Source: Strongylocentrotus droebachiensis
Taxonomy: Eukaryota; Echinodermata; Echinoidea; Camarodonta; Strongylocentrotidae
Direction: 5' to 3'
DNA: 64,000 nt
NCBI GenBank assembly: GCA_035222895.1
Contig: JAVYIG010006603.1
Span: 1-64,000, forward strand
Part shown: positions 36,585-48,203 of the stretch, in pieces
Layout: each line of letters opens with the position of its first letter
Numbering within the stretch: position 1 is the first letter of the stretch
Translations under genes and position numbers: made by a program
The notes under the pieces: model-generated
Told to the model about the DNA's origin: nothing
What the model saw: only the letters and a program-made list of their open reading frames with translations
Databases searched by the model: none

Positions 36585-36701
36585 ATAAAGACTTGAAGTA
36601 AAGATCTGGTGTCTCTGAGCTTTCATTGAGTTCACTCTGGTTCCTAAGGCCCAACACGGTCCATGACGGGTATCTCATTCGAACCAACTCAACGACATTC
36701 A
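36585..36701 (-). CDS. Gene A, internal exon of unknown domain (candidate)
   Basis: Seen: a 117-nt open segment between an acceptor (aaaattag) and a strong GTAAGT donor, reading 38 codons with the motif RMRYPSWTVLGLRNQ followed by a Ser/Glu-rich stretch. It enters and leaves in phase 1, and its last base joins the first two bases of the Glu-rich exon at 34,955-35,188 to keep the frame open. I do not recognise the domain. It is the most upstream gene A exon I can support; no initiator Met exon was found. Inference: part of the N-terminal region of the ZU5-Death protein. It could be a chance ORF, but two splice sites plus phase agreement argue for an exon. Confidence 0.5.
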
Positions 36702-37032
36702 CTAATTTTATTTCAATATTCTTTTGTAGAAATATTGTCTGTGAGTATATCCCAACTAATACTAAACGCTCATTTGCTTATACTATGGTTTATTGTGGTT
36801 GCTTATTTTAGTCTACCGACCCGCCTTACCTGGAAAAGTATGGCAAATTATTGTTTAGAAGTAGTCTTCATTTTTTGGACACCTTACTTATTACAAATTA
36901 TTTGCAGTTTAACAAGCAAGAAATTCATACTATCTAAGACCAAATTGTAACTTGATATGGCATGTTAAAAAGAATTTCAATGTCCTTCTATTTTGGGTGG
37001 AAGTATTATAGTTGAATGGTTTGAACACTTAA

Positions 37033-37557
37033 AGGTACTATGTCCCTTTTGCAGGCCCCAAAAATGAAAAGGTTAAATTCCAACGACATTTGAAAGATAA
37101 TACAAATTTAGAACTTCCCTAAAAAACGTTGGTCTTGAAAATGTCTTCAAGTGGGAAAATTATTAGTTGTCAAATCGACTTAGGAGCTATAGAGCCAATA
37201 ATTAATAGTCTTTATTTTCAGACCATTGTACCGAATGGTCATACGTTTTATGCTGCGCAAAGATTCGATCAGTTTAATTTTGGCCATCACAAGAAGTGGG
37301 TTATTGATGTAGACAGATGCTCATGTACCCTTTACAGCTCATTTTATGTATGTTATTACCAAAGAAGACAAAAGCCAGTCAGTCACACAATAGTGTCTGA
37401 CAGTGAAGTCTAGCAAGTAAACGGGTTTCCTTGCATAATTTGAATATTAGAACGCTGCTAACGTTTAAATTTCACAAATAGGACATACATGACATATTCA
37501 TAATTCCTGCAAAGTTCTACAGAATTTGAGGTTGGCTGCAAAAGGGACATAGTAACT
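37033..37557. mobile_element. TTAA-flanked MITE (AGGTACTATGTCCC ends)
   Basis: Seen: TTAA|AGGTACTATGTCCCTTTTGC and its inverse with TTAA at 37,558. Degenerate relatives occur from about 38,002 and 39,184. The open frame inside (37,129-37,410) also appears in the broken relatives and looks incidental. Confidence 0.72.
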
Positions 37558-38388
37558 TTAACTGGAGATGCGAAGGACATTGTTTTTTTTTAATATCTCT
37601 GGCAAACACCTATTTCTGAAGCAATGCATTTGATCTGCATTGCTTTTCTACACCCATGTGTTTAATGGATACAGAGTAGGATGAAATAAGTAATTGTAGT
37701 TTGCACAGCACTATGATTATCTGCGAAATGGCACCTGACTGGAATGCTCCCCAGTGACTGGAGAATGTGTACACATTGAGTGCGGGCAAGCCTGAATCTG
37801 ATGTCAAGGATACCATTTCTGTCGGGCGGTTCGACATTGAAGAGGTTTTTATCAGAATATCATTATATTTATAATCAAGGAAGTTGGTAACTTGCATAAA
37901 TACATATTGAAAAAGGTGAATTTAATATTATCTTCATTGTACACGTATCATAATCTCACATCATAATTTCAATTATAAATGCAAATAAATGAAAGTGAGC
38001 CCTAAAGGTATAATGTCCCATCTACAGGTAAACAAATGCAAAGGTTAAATTCCAACAGCAACTGAAAGACAATACTTATTTAGAACTTCCCTCAAACGAA
38101 AGGGTTTTAAAATGTTTTTTTTATGGGAAAATAACGACCATTAGTTGTCGAATCAACATATAGTGTAAGTAATAGTCTAATTTTCAGACCCTTGTACCGA
38201 ATGGTCGTACGCTTTGAACTGCACAAAGACTTAATCAGTTTAATTTTGGCCATTACAAGTGGTGGGTTATTGATTTAGGCAAATGCTTATGTACCTGTTA
38301 CAACGTATAACACCAGAGAGATTTTTATTCTTATTTTCTTATTCTCCAAATTAATTTCTGCTGATAATGTTCAAAGCACAACATTAAC

Positions 38389-38625
38389 CTGTTTCATGGG
38401 GCAGACCTTCGGTGGCAATGTAATCCTCTTCTTCCTCCTTCTCCTCCTCTTCCTCCTTTTCTTCCTCCTCCTCCTCTTCTTCCTCTTCTTCCTCCCCCTC
38501 TTTTTTCTCCTCCTCTTTTCCCTCCACATTTCCTTCTTCCTCCTCCTTTCCTTCTTCCTCAGTGTTGTAGGTGTCTGTCTGTTCTTCATGAACTTGGACC
38601 CTTGCCGTTGCTCCAACAAGATCGT
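38389..38625 (-). CDS. Second copy of the gene A Glu-rich exon
   Basis: Seen: 237 nt nearly identical to 34,955-35,188, with the same acceptor (tcttacag), the same GTTAAT donor and the same phase. The length difference is one codon, and the acidic frame stays open. It sits in a duplicated block (about 38,303-38,802 matches 34,868-35,371) placed between two copies of another repeat (37,620-38,295 and 38,808-39,500). Inference: recent segmental duplication that may have given the gene a second in-frame acidic exon. It lies upstream of the 36.6 kb exon on the coding strand, and whether it is spliced cannot be told. Confidence 0.45.
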
Positions 38626-39896
38626 CTGTAAGATAAAATCAGTCAATAAGGGATTCAGAATATTGATCATCTTCATTGAGGCCACTAATATCATGATTAC
38701 AAATTCTATTTTCCTATTACCGTAATGTAATGTTAATTGTTATTGTATAATTGTGTTAATTGGGGGGACGCTGCAGGAGTCCTATCTCGCACCCCAGGAC
38801 AGTCTGCATTTGGTCTACATTGCTTTTCTACACCCATGTGTTTAATGGATACAGAGTAGGATGAAATAAGTAATTGTAGTTTGCACAGCACTATGATTAT
38901 CTGCGAAATGGCACCTGACTGGAATGCTGCCCAGTGACTGGAGAATGTGTACACATTGAGTGCGGGCAAGCCTGAATCTGATGTCAAGGATACCATTTCT
39001 GTCGGGCGGTTCGACATTGAAGAGGTTTTTATCAGAATATCATTATATTTATAATCAAGGAAGTTGGTAACTTGCAAAAATACATATTGAGTAAGGTGAT
39101 TTTGAAATTATGTTCATTGTACACGTATCATAATCTCACATCATAATTTCAATTATAAATTCAAATAAATGAAAGTGAGCCCTAAAGGTATAATGTCCCA
39201 TTTACAGGTAGACAAAATGAAAAGGTTAAATTCCAATATCAATTGAAAGACAATACTTATTTAGAACTTCCCTCAAAACGAAAGGGTTTTAGAATGGCTT
39301 TTATGGAAAAATAACGACCATTAGTTATCGAATCAACATACAGTGTAAGTAAGTAATAGTCTGATTTTTAGACCCTTGCACCGAATGGTCGGACGTTTTG
39401 AGCTGCACAAAAACTCAATCAGTTAAATTTTGGCCATTACAAGTAGTGGGTTATTGATTAGGGCGAATGCTTATGTACCTGTTTTATACAGCTCATGTTT
39501 ATGCATGATATCACCAAAGAAGAAAAAAGATGTCAGTCAGTCACTCAATAGTGTCTGACAGGGAAGTCTAGAAGGTAAACGGGTTTCCTTGCATAATTTT
39601 AATACTTGGACACTGCTTACGATTAGATTTCACTCATAGGACAAACATGACGTATCTATTCATTCCTGCAAAGTTCTAAAGACTTTGATGTTGGCTGCAA
39701 AAGAGGCATAGTATCTTTAAACAATGGATATACGTGGTGACAATTGAAGTCATATATGCTCAGTTCAAATGACATGTGTAATATATGAACAGTCCTAAAC
39801 TGTAGTGGAACTAATATAAGAAGCAAAACAATTTGTTTGTAATTGCTACAAAATAATAAGCATAATTATGTACCTAAGGCTGTTATATGAAAGATA

Positions 39897-40795
39897 TATT
39901 CGGTTCTCGGATACCTACCCCCTGGACATCCAACCCCGGATAACCACCCCCAGTCAACTACCCCCCAGGACAACTACCCCCTAGGGCAACCACCCTCTAG
40001 GACGACTACCCCTAGGACAACTACCCCCGGAAAACTACCCCCAGACAACTAATCCCTACGGCAACTATCCCCTAGGACAACTACCTCCGGACATCTACCC
40101 CCAGACAACTACCCCCTACGACAACTATCTCCTAGAATAACTGTAAATGGAAGCAATTGAAAAAGAAAATTACTGGCACCAATGAATTGTTATTGAATTA
40201 AGGAATTATTGAAAATATTCTTGATATCAATTTATTAATTTGATATCAGACAAAAAATGCAGATACTTAAATTAATAACTACTTAAATTATATTCACCCA
40301 CAAAAATAAAGGCATTTTTTATTTAAAGTAAAAGCTAGATTGGCTGCCCTTTTCTTCTACAAATACATTAATGAGGCACAACTAAAGACTGAAGTTATAA
40401 AGTAGGTAAATATATGTATGTGTAGGCTTTCCCACCAGCGCACTTTTACGAGTATTATGGCGAGACTGACCAGGCTAGCGTGTAAAAAAAAATTGCGGCC
40501 CCGGACAACTACCCCCCAGACAACTACCCCCTCCGACAAATATCCCCTAGGATAACTACCCCGAGCAACTATCCTAGGGGGTAGTTGTCCGGGGGTAGTT
40601 GCCCGGTAGAATAGTTGTCCTAGGAGGTAGTTGTCCGGGGGTAGTTGTCCTAGGGATAGTTGTCCTAGGGGGTAGTTGTCCAGGGGGAGTCGTCCAGAGG
40701 TAGTTGTCCTGGGGGGTAGTCGTCCTAGAGGGTAGTTGTCCCAGGGGGTAGTTGTCCTAGGGGGTAGTTGACTGGGGGTGATTATCTTGAGGGTA
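39897..40795. mobile_element. TU-like foldback with subrepeat arrays
   Basis: Seen: a C-rich strand array of about 16-bp units (GGACAACTACCCCCTA) at 39,905-40,145, a unique centre to about 40,495, more C-rich units to 40,565, then the same unit inverted (TAGTTGTCCTAGGGGG) to 40,790. Both ends carry the non-periodic edge ATAACCACCCCCAGTCAACT. Sea urchin TU elements are known for outer inverted domains of ~15-bp tandem repeats. No coding capacity was seen. Confidence 0.7.
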
Positions 40796-40860
40796 TATAT
40801 ATATACATATATATGTAATATATAAATATATATCTCATTTGAACAATGTAGTCATAAATA

Positions 40861-41180
40861 TTGGGTCATCCTGAGGATGTAGTTGACTGGGGGTGCTGAT
40901 TCAAACGATTAGAGAGAGAGACAGAAGAAATGGCTTGGACACATAATGCAGCATGATGAGGGCTTGATGCTCAGAGTCATAGAAGGTCGTATTCATGGAA
41001 AGAAGAAGAGGGAAGACCTCGTAAAGGCTTTCTAGATGATTTAATCACAGAATGTGGAGCGACAGGAATGAAACGCTGAAACGGATGGCTCAAGACCGAG
41101 GAACTTGGATAGACACTTTATATGAAATTTAGATTGCGTCACTGAACCTGTCATAAACTGACAGATCACTATTGATGATG
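40861..41180 (+). mobile_element. Truncated LINE 3' end with target-site duplication
   Basis: Seen: an RT C-terminal relic (RQKKWLGHIMQHDEGLMLRV, KKRGRPRKGFLDDLITECGA) with a stop and a frameshift. The insert is flanked by near-identical AGTC(A/C)TAAATA at about 40,848-40,860 and 41,179-41,190, and the other Death modules have one uninterrupted copy of this site. Inference: a short LINE insertion in the 3' flank of the 41.2 kb Death exon. Confidence 0.65.
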
Positions 41181-41215
41181 AGTCCTAAATAGAGAAGAAT
41201 ATAATTCGCATCTCC

Positions 41216-41495
41216 TTAATTACCAAATAGATCATAAGCAAGATGAATTTGACCAGCCTTCCTTAGAACATTCTTCAGGGCTTCACACTCTGTGGCCTTG
41301 GTTTGCTTCTTTCTCCAGTCTCGGAGCATTAATAGCGTACCCATGTATGATACTCCTGCATTTCTCATGTTTGTGTCGACATAACGTTGGACAACTTCTG
41401 GATAGAGGCCGAGAGCCTTCCCGAGATCATTTATCTCATCAAGCCTGACAACTTTTCGAGCAACAGTGGTCAACTTTACTTCAAATTTGTCCTGT
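41216..41495 (-). CDS. Terminal Death-domain exon (gene B cassette 2)
   Basis: Seen: an open exon ending TAA, reading EQDKFEVKLTTVARKVVR after the linker join, then NDLGKALGLYPEVVQRYVD, YMGTLLMLRDWRKKQTKATE and LAYDLFGN. It is very close to the 43.4 kb copy except in the first helix and the DLEDV region. Its 3' flank is interrupted by a truncated LINE (40,861-41,180) and a foldback element. Inference: a recent tandem duplicate whose frame is still under constraint or too young to have decayed. Confidence 0.75.
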
Positions 41496-42295
41496 CTACC
41501 TGAAATGTTCCTTAAATAAGACATATTGAAAAAAGAGATGTTAGTTTGTTTCTAATTGTATGTACTGACATCAAGGGGGGGAGGGGTTGCATCAATACAT
41601 CCTAGCCAATGGTTACATTTAAAAACAACACTGCTATCACTTTCTTGGACCCTTATCTGACTGGTCAGGTATAGTGCGACAGGCATTCCTTTTACTCATC
41701 TCCTCTTCATTTTAAATGGAATGATTTCAATTTTGATACGATGTTACATGCACCATGAGTAACAATACGTGATATCAATACATATTTGTTTTAATGAGTA
41801 AGCCTCAGATCGGTTTGAATTCACAGCTTACTAACTGCTTTCAATTAATATATTGAACTTTAGATGTTAATGATAGGTGAGCCCAGTTTTTCACAACGTA
41901 CTATTACAGCATTTAATTATATATACTGGACTTTAATAATAAGATATTTGAGACCAGTTTCCCCTTGTCTTCATTTATTGAAGATTCGTTTTCAATTGCA
42001 AACTTCCATTGCAACCGAGCAAACAATATTTAAGGAAATAATGTCCGCACTGTATAATCGTGCAGTTTTTGCTCCAATTTCATTATCATTCACCTTGCAA
42101 TAAATTATATACGTTATAAGATTGGGTGTTTTTTCTCATTTGTAAGGGGGGGGGGGTTGGCAAGCTGCCCCCTTGCCCATCATTCCTGTAAATACATTAA
42201 TGATTTCAGGTTTATATCTGCACATGCTCTGATCTCAGTCTGAATCTACTACCATGCTGAGAGTATTACAGGTGAAAGAAATGATCATAACTTAC

Positions 42296-42365
42296 TCCAG
42301 AGTTTCACCTGTACTTCGATGTGATGTTTGCAGTGTCTGTGAACTTGATGCAGCTTGAAGTTGTT
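42296..42365 (-). CDS. Linker exon (gene B cassette 2)
   Basis: Seen: the 70-nt linker again, acceptor gaaattgcag and donor GTAAGT, reading QLQAASSSQTLQTSHRSTGE in the shared phase. It pairs with the Death exon at 41,216-41,495 downstream. As the upstream Death exon (43,405) is terminal, this linker can only be used if transcripts skip the first cassette or start elsewhere. Confidence 0.62.
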
Positions 42366-43404
42366 CTGCAATTTCGAGAACCAAGAAAGAGTAACATTGA
42401 ACTACATATATAACTCATTATCCTATAATTCTGAGTGATGAACAAAGTAAACTGAATATTCATCTACAATTTCATTTCATTCATTTCCTCTAAAACAAAG
42501 CTAATAAATAAAAAAAACAGCAAGACTTTTGAGTCTTGGTTTCAGACCATAACCCTTTTAAATGTTATGGATCATTCATTGAATTAAGATCGGTACAAGC
42601 CTATTTGATGGAGGAAATTACACAATTACACCAACAAGAGTCTGACATCTCCTTAACTCAGCCACAAACAGAGACAACATGTGTGAAAGCATTTCTGTTA
42701 GAATTTCACTTTCTTTGAGCCTCAATCAGAAGAAATGGACATCCCTCTTTACATAATGATAATGCAATGGGAATGACTGTAATACTGATATCTATAAAAT
42801 GATGAAATACATTTAAATTAACATCTGAATTCCTCACTTTGTAGGGCATTTTTTAATGCACAACTCGTACAGGGACAAGGATATCATATTGTTTCTATAG
42901 GCAATAATTGGGCAAACATGTGCCTGATATGTGACGGTCACAGCAACGAATTATCAGTACAATAGCAATAGGAAAAGCAATCATTTTACTTCATTAACAT
43001 CATTTAACCCATTTTATACTGGAACTGAGAGTTCCTTTTGTTACGAGTTTGAAAATGACTGAATTTTAGTGAAAATCAGTAGTCAACAAGTGAATGCATA
43101 GGCTTGAAAGAATGTGCTGACCATAATGTAAACTGTTAACAGACATGCATGAACGTACACAATTGCACTTCTAACAGTAGCAAGTAAAGAGTAGATATTT
43201 ATAGTTCGATGAACTATCAGCGATATTGCAGTGGCAAGTAAGGGGTATTTAAATTTTAATACGATTTTACTATGAACATCAAGCCTCCGCAATGGGGAAC
43301 TTTAATAAAGCTACACGACCATTATACTCTCATATATACATAAATATATATATATATATTATGGAACATTATAGTCCCAAAAAGAGAAAAATATAATTTG
43401 CATC

Positions 43405-43687
43405 TCATATAGTACCAAATAGCCCATTAGCGAGACGAAGTTGACCAGCCTCCCTTAGAACATCTTTCAAGACTTCACACTCTGTTGCCTTGGTTTGCTT
43501 CTTTCTCCAGTCTCGGAGCATTTTTAGTGTACCCATGTATGATACTTCTGAATTCTTCATGTTTGTGTCGACATAACTTTGGACATCTTCTAGATCAAAG
43601 CCGAGAGCCTTCCCGAGATTATCTATCTCATGACGCCTGGCAACTTTCCGAGCAACAGTGGTTAGCTTTTCGTCAAAGTCTTCCTGT
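43405..43687 (-). CDS. Gene B, terminal Death-domain exon (cassette 1)
   Basis: Seen: an open terminal exon ending TGA. Joined to the linker it reads EQEDFDEKLTTVARKVAR, then IDNLGKALGFDLEDVQSYVD, YMGTLKMLRDWRKKQTKATE and RLANGLFGTI. The pattern fits a six-helix Death domain: LGxxLGF turn, DVxxY helix, the RDW Trp and a C-terminal leucine-rich helix. It is the best preserved copy. The in-frame sequence before the acceptor (MSYLRNISG) is intronic and repeated in all copies, so it is not a start. Confidence 0.82.
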
Positions 43688-44305
43688 CTACCTGAAATGT
43701 TCCTTAAATACGACATTTTGTTTTTAAAGTATGTTAGCTTGTTTCTAATTACATGTACTCACAACAGGGGGGGGGGGTTGCGGCAAAACATTGTAGACAA
43801 TGGATACGTTTATATTTTAACCAAAAATCGCTATCACTTTCCTGGACCCTTATTTGCCTGGACGGGTTTAGTGCGACAAACATTCCTTTACTCATGTCCT
43901 CTTCATTTGAAATATTATGATTTACATTTTTGTATGATGTAACATTCACCATGAGTAAGAGTACGTGACATTAAATGTTTATTTATTTGTGAGTGAGCCT
44001 CAGACCGGTTTGAAATTACAGTGTACTAACAGCATTTAATTATATATACTGGACTTTAATAATAAGATATTTGAGACCACTTTCCCCTAGTCTTCATTTA
44101 TTGAAGATCTGTTTTTAATTGCAAACTTCCAATGCAACCGAGCAAACAATATTTAAGGAAATAATGCAGTTTTTGCTCCAATTTGATTATCATTCACCTT
44201 CACAATTTCTGTACGTAATACATTTGGCTATTCTGTTTCATTTGTCCATCCCTCCACTAAAGACATTAATGATTTCTGGTTTATACCTGATCTGATTTCA
44301 ATCTG

Positions 44306-46298
44306 CAGTGGCGGAACTAGGTTTTTGCTAAGGGGAAGGGGTTAACCCAAATACGATTGGGAGCATCGTCCACGAGCCGCGTAGCGGCGCACAGTGGGCC
44401 AGGGAGGAACCAAAGTGTGCCAAAACTAATTTCTGGGGATTTATTTTCTATAAATCCATAGGAAATGTTTGGATGTCCAGGGATTTCCGCTTAAATAGTA
44501 TTACCAACATTTTCTCTGATATCTAAGCTTTAAGGTGATACCAGATTTGGCTGCCCGATCGTGCCCGTTATTATGTTAGAGCCGTTTTCCTTGCAACATT
44601 GCCCCGAAAAATGTATTTATTTTGGTCCGCGGTGTCAGAACAAGTGTCACGCGCCCCCAAGCCCCGTGATTTATGACCGCGAATCCTTCATGATTCAGCC
44701 GCGGACTAAAAACAAACATATTTTTCGGGACAACGTGGCAAGGGGAATCGGCTCTAACATGACAACGGGCAAGATCGGGCAGCCAAATTTGGTATCAACT
44801 TAAAGGCACACTGTCCTACTTGTAGCTACTTGCTCCCTCTATATAGAAAACTTCCCAAATCGGTGCCTGTTGGTCCCCCATGATCCTCTTTTTCTTATGT
44901 TAACTGAGAGCTGAGTTAATGAGATAGCCACCTGTCACAGTGACCTCGATGGCTTACTGGGTGGTCTAATCCCTTCTTGCTGAAGTAGTAAAGCCTCCCT
45001 CTAAAGCTTAGACATCAGACAAAATGGTGGTATTAAAATGTAAGCGGAACTTTGTGAAAATCCAAACGTTTCCTCTGGATTTATAAAAAACATGGATAAT
45101 TAGTCAATTTTTCATTGAATTAACCTTTAATATATCATGAAGATTGTGTTTCTATACATTTTAACCAATTCATGCAACGAAATGAACTATCAGGATCATG
45201 TGAGAGCAATTTCATATCAATAACTTAAGAACTTCATGTTAAATTGAAAGATTTATAAAATAAGTCACTTTTGCACTAAAACTGTGAATATGTAGGATTT
45301 TGCTGTTTGAAGGAGTAAATTTATACCCTAGTTGTGCTTACCGGAATTAAATATTTTACTGAGGTATTCCTCAATGTATTACAGTTCAACTGGTCAAGAA
45401 GAGAATTGAAGAAAAGTAAACCTCAAAAATGAGTTTTGGCGCACTTTGGTTGCTCCCTGGCCCACTGTGCGTTACCATGGTTACGCGGACGAGCGTTGAA
45501 TCGGCTGTGCGCAAACGTATACAGTATAAATGTGTACCAATTATGCCCAATAATAATCGATGGACGTGGGGAGGAAAAGCGCCTGCACATGCAGTGTTGC
45601 AAATTCTGGCAAAAAGAAATACCATACATGGAAAGCTTAGGTTTGGGCGGACATTTTGAAATTAACATCACTGCGGGAATCGACCGGAATTCTAATAAAC
45701 ATGCTACTTTTATAAAAAATTGCAGTTTTTTCCTTTTTTTGTAAAATTTAATGCTCATTTTTCTCAAAAATTAAGCTTCCATACATTTGGTCATTGTATT
45801 TTCTAATTGGGTTACCAATAGGCAAGAAGTGCACGCAGTATCAAGTTGATTGCTTTTCCCTTCATAAATTCTCAACACCTATTGTAAAGTTGCCTCTTTT
45901 ATAATTTTTGGAGCAACATATAGATTTTCCCATGTTCGCAGGGGTATATGACACTTTTAAAACTCGCTAAATATTAAAATATGGGTGGAAAAATATTCTT
46001 TAGAATGTTTTCTTCCCCAAGCGAATGAAAAAAATATAAAAATTCACATTCGCCAATTTTGAATTTTGGCACACTTTGAGGCGATTCTGGCCCACTGTGC
46101 GGCGATGCAATTTTTTTGTGGCTATTTTGAACCCCCGTAAGTGATGTTTTCCCGGCATCTACTAACATCTACTAATACTGTGTGGGTCTGGACACATTAT
46201 GGCATTTTTCCATGCACATCGCATTTTCACTTGACAGCCCAAGAGGGGGGCAAGGGGTCAAACCCCCTAAACCTCCCCTTCCCGTAGTTCCGCCCTTG
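44306..46298. mobile_element. 2 kb inverted-repeat element in a gene B intron
   Basis: Seen: CAGTGGCGGAACTA at 44,306 and TAGTTCCGCCCTTG ending 46,298, TCTG on both sides. The flanks are contiguous in the other cassette introns. Inside, the block CACAGTGGGCCAGGGAGGAAC occurs near 44,390, inverted near 45,440 and again near 46,065. No transposase frame was recognised. Confidence 0.68.
44534..44799. mobile_element. Nested TTAA hairpin MITE
   Basis: Seen: TTAA|GGTGATACCAGATTTGGCTG and its inverse ending GGTATCAAC|TTAA. The 266-bp interior is almost fully palindromic, with GATCGTGCCCGTT and CCGCGG pairing. It lies inside the 44.3-46.3 kb element. Confidence 0.72.
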
Positions 46299-46357
46299 GT
46301 CTGAATCTACCAATCATGCTGACAGTATTAAAGGTGAAAGAAATGATCACAACTTAC

Positions 46358-46427
46358 TCCACAGATCCACCTGTACTTTGATGTGATGTTTGCAGTGTCT
46401 GTGAACTTGATGCACCTGGCAGTTGTT
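46358..46427 (-). CDS. Gene B, 70-nt linker exon (cassette 1)
   Basis: Seen: the 70-nt linker with donor GTAAGT and an AAG-type acceptor (gaaattaaag), reading EQLPGASSSQTLQTSHQSTG after joining UPA exon 2. It then splices in frame to the Death exon at 43,405-43,687 across an intron that contains a 2 kb inverted-repeat element (44,306-46,298). Confidence 0.7.
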
Positions 46428-47311
46428 CTTTAATTTCGAGAACCAGGAAAGAGTAACGTTGAACTATATGCATAACTTGTTATCCTATAATTCTGAGTGC
46501 TGAATAAAGTAAACTGAATATTCATCTACAATTTTATTTCATTTATTTCCTGCACTGAAAATGTCATCTAAATAATAACCTACAAAATAAAGAACATGCA
46601 AGACTATTGAGCCTTAATTGACAGACTATTATGGATCATTCATTAAATTAGGGTCGATACGAGCCTATTAGATGGAAGAAATTACAAAACTACACCCAAA
46701 AGAGTATGACTCCTCCTCGCTTCAGCCACATAGAAAATACATGTAAGAATACATTTATGTTAGAATCTCACTTTGCTTTTGCCTCAACCATGCCTTAATG
46801 AAATAATGATAATGCAGTAGCGATAACTGTAAATAGAAATACAAAAATATATTCAATAACTAAATTCCTAACTTTGTAGAGTATTTTATTTATCCACAAA
46901 TCGTACTGGGAGATGGATATCATATTGTGTCTATAGACAATAATAGGCAAACATGTTCAATAACATGTGAACTCATCTATCTGGAAGTAAAGTTTGATTG
47001 CGTAGTACATATAGGAATAAGAGGACACTGTGAGGTTTCGAATCATCTACTTGATATTTACTGGATCCCACTTGAAGAAAAGCACATGCTCTGCACACTT
47101 AAATGAGACCACCCAAACACATGGATTGACAGTTTGGTCCAAACAAGTCCGCTTTTTCTTGTCATGTTTGGAAAATGAGGGCTTTTGAAGAGCGATCCTT
47201 TTCAGGGGAATTCTTATCATGACTTTTTTGTTAACTAACATGAAAATGAAGAAATCGCACAATTGATTTTCCACCTTTACCAGTGATCAACCTTCTTGTA
47301 AATAAAAATAC

Positions 47312-47504
47312 CTGGATATTGTGAAAAAGCTCTCTCTCTTCTGTGAGGAGTTGAGAAATCCAATTGAAATAGGAAATTGACCTGTAGACTCTCAATTTGT
47401 CCTACTTTTAGTGCTACTGCAACAATGTCTGGCTGGTCGGTGAAGTCCAACACAAAGTACTCACAGATCCTGGCTCCACTCATTAGTTTATCACAGGAGA
47501 CAAC
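47312..47504 (-). CDS. Gene B, UPA exon 2
   Basis: Seen: a 193-nt exon, acceptor tttttgttaaag, donor CCAG|GTATTT. It reads VVSCDKLMSGARICEYFVLD, then IVAVALKVGQIESLQ, then LDFSTPHRRERAF. It aligns with 19,906-20,101 along its length. Phase 0 in, one base out, matching the linker exon at 46,358-46,427 (G + AA = Glu). Inference: C-terminal half of the UPA domain of the second paralogue. Confidence 0.78.
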
Positions 47505-47731
47505 CTTTAACAAAAAAGTTTAATGGAGGTCATCAAAAGAGTAGGTAAATCAAATGTCTCTTTTATTTTTCCTACAGTAATCATCTGCTTTGAAAGTGTA
47601 TATTGTGCAGTATTGCCATGAATTTAGCTCCATCAACCATTATGAGCAACTCGAGCATTTGAAGGAGTAATTCCTTCCATTCCAAATTTGGAGTAAGATT
47701 CTGATTATTTACAGATCCATATTTATATATA

Positions 47732-48180
47732 CAGTGCGTCCCAGAAAAAAAGAAACCGAGAATTGGCGATGTTTTATCATAACTTAATCACAATTATAAT
47801 TAATAAATGACACACATTTGGAAAGCTTAGATCCTCTTCTTTCATTTGTTGCAACTGATATGAATAATTTCTCACGAATGAGTGATTAAACGCACTTTGA
47901 AGAGAGGAAACCAAAAAGTCATTTGGCGGGCGGTATCTGAATCTTAAAGAGAAAATCATGTTTCTAGAAATTTCAATTTCTGCCCTTTCATATGACACCT
48001 CAATCAGGAAAAATGAGCCAGGCATAACAAAGCTCTGTTTGTTTAAAGTAATGCTTGCATTTCCATAATTTGATCAAACGAGTTTGTTTTCACTGGCTGC
48101 CTGCCGTAGCAGCAAGCAGAGTTGACAAAAGACTTAACTCCGTTTCGTTGAAGATCAGCCATGCATCAGGTCTTATGTCT
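47732..48180. mobile_element. Palindromic TA-flanked MITE, left half
   Basis: Seen: TA followed by CAGTGCGTCCCAGAAAAAAA, GAAACCGAGAAT..CGATGTTTTATCA and about 380 bp ending near the centre of the palindrome (GATCAGCCATGCAT). The right half is absent and a LINE follows. The TA flank and CAGTGCGTCCC ends suggest a Tc1/mariner-type terminal repeat. Confidence 0.7.
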
Positions 48181-48203
48181 TCTTAAGTTGGACATCCTTT
48201 CAG

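Noticed and set aside
37129..37413. 94-codon ORF in the TTAA MITE
   Set aside because: Relatives at 38.1 and 39.3 kb are broken; it is an incidental frame of a non-autonomous element.
39905..40790. CRISPR-like array from regularly spaced short repeats
   Set aside because: Units are contiguous without unique spacers, occur in both orientations, and the genome is animal.
43687..43716. MSYLRNISG start of the Death ORFs
   Set aside because: This is the conserved intron end before the acceptor; the linker exon phase shows the Death exon is joined by splicing.
45423..45767. Overlapping ORFs of 76-114 codons on both strands
   Set aside because: They lie in an internally repeated block of the 44.3-46.3 kb element; no domain and no splice support.
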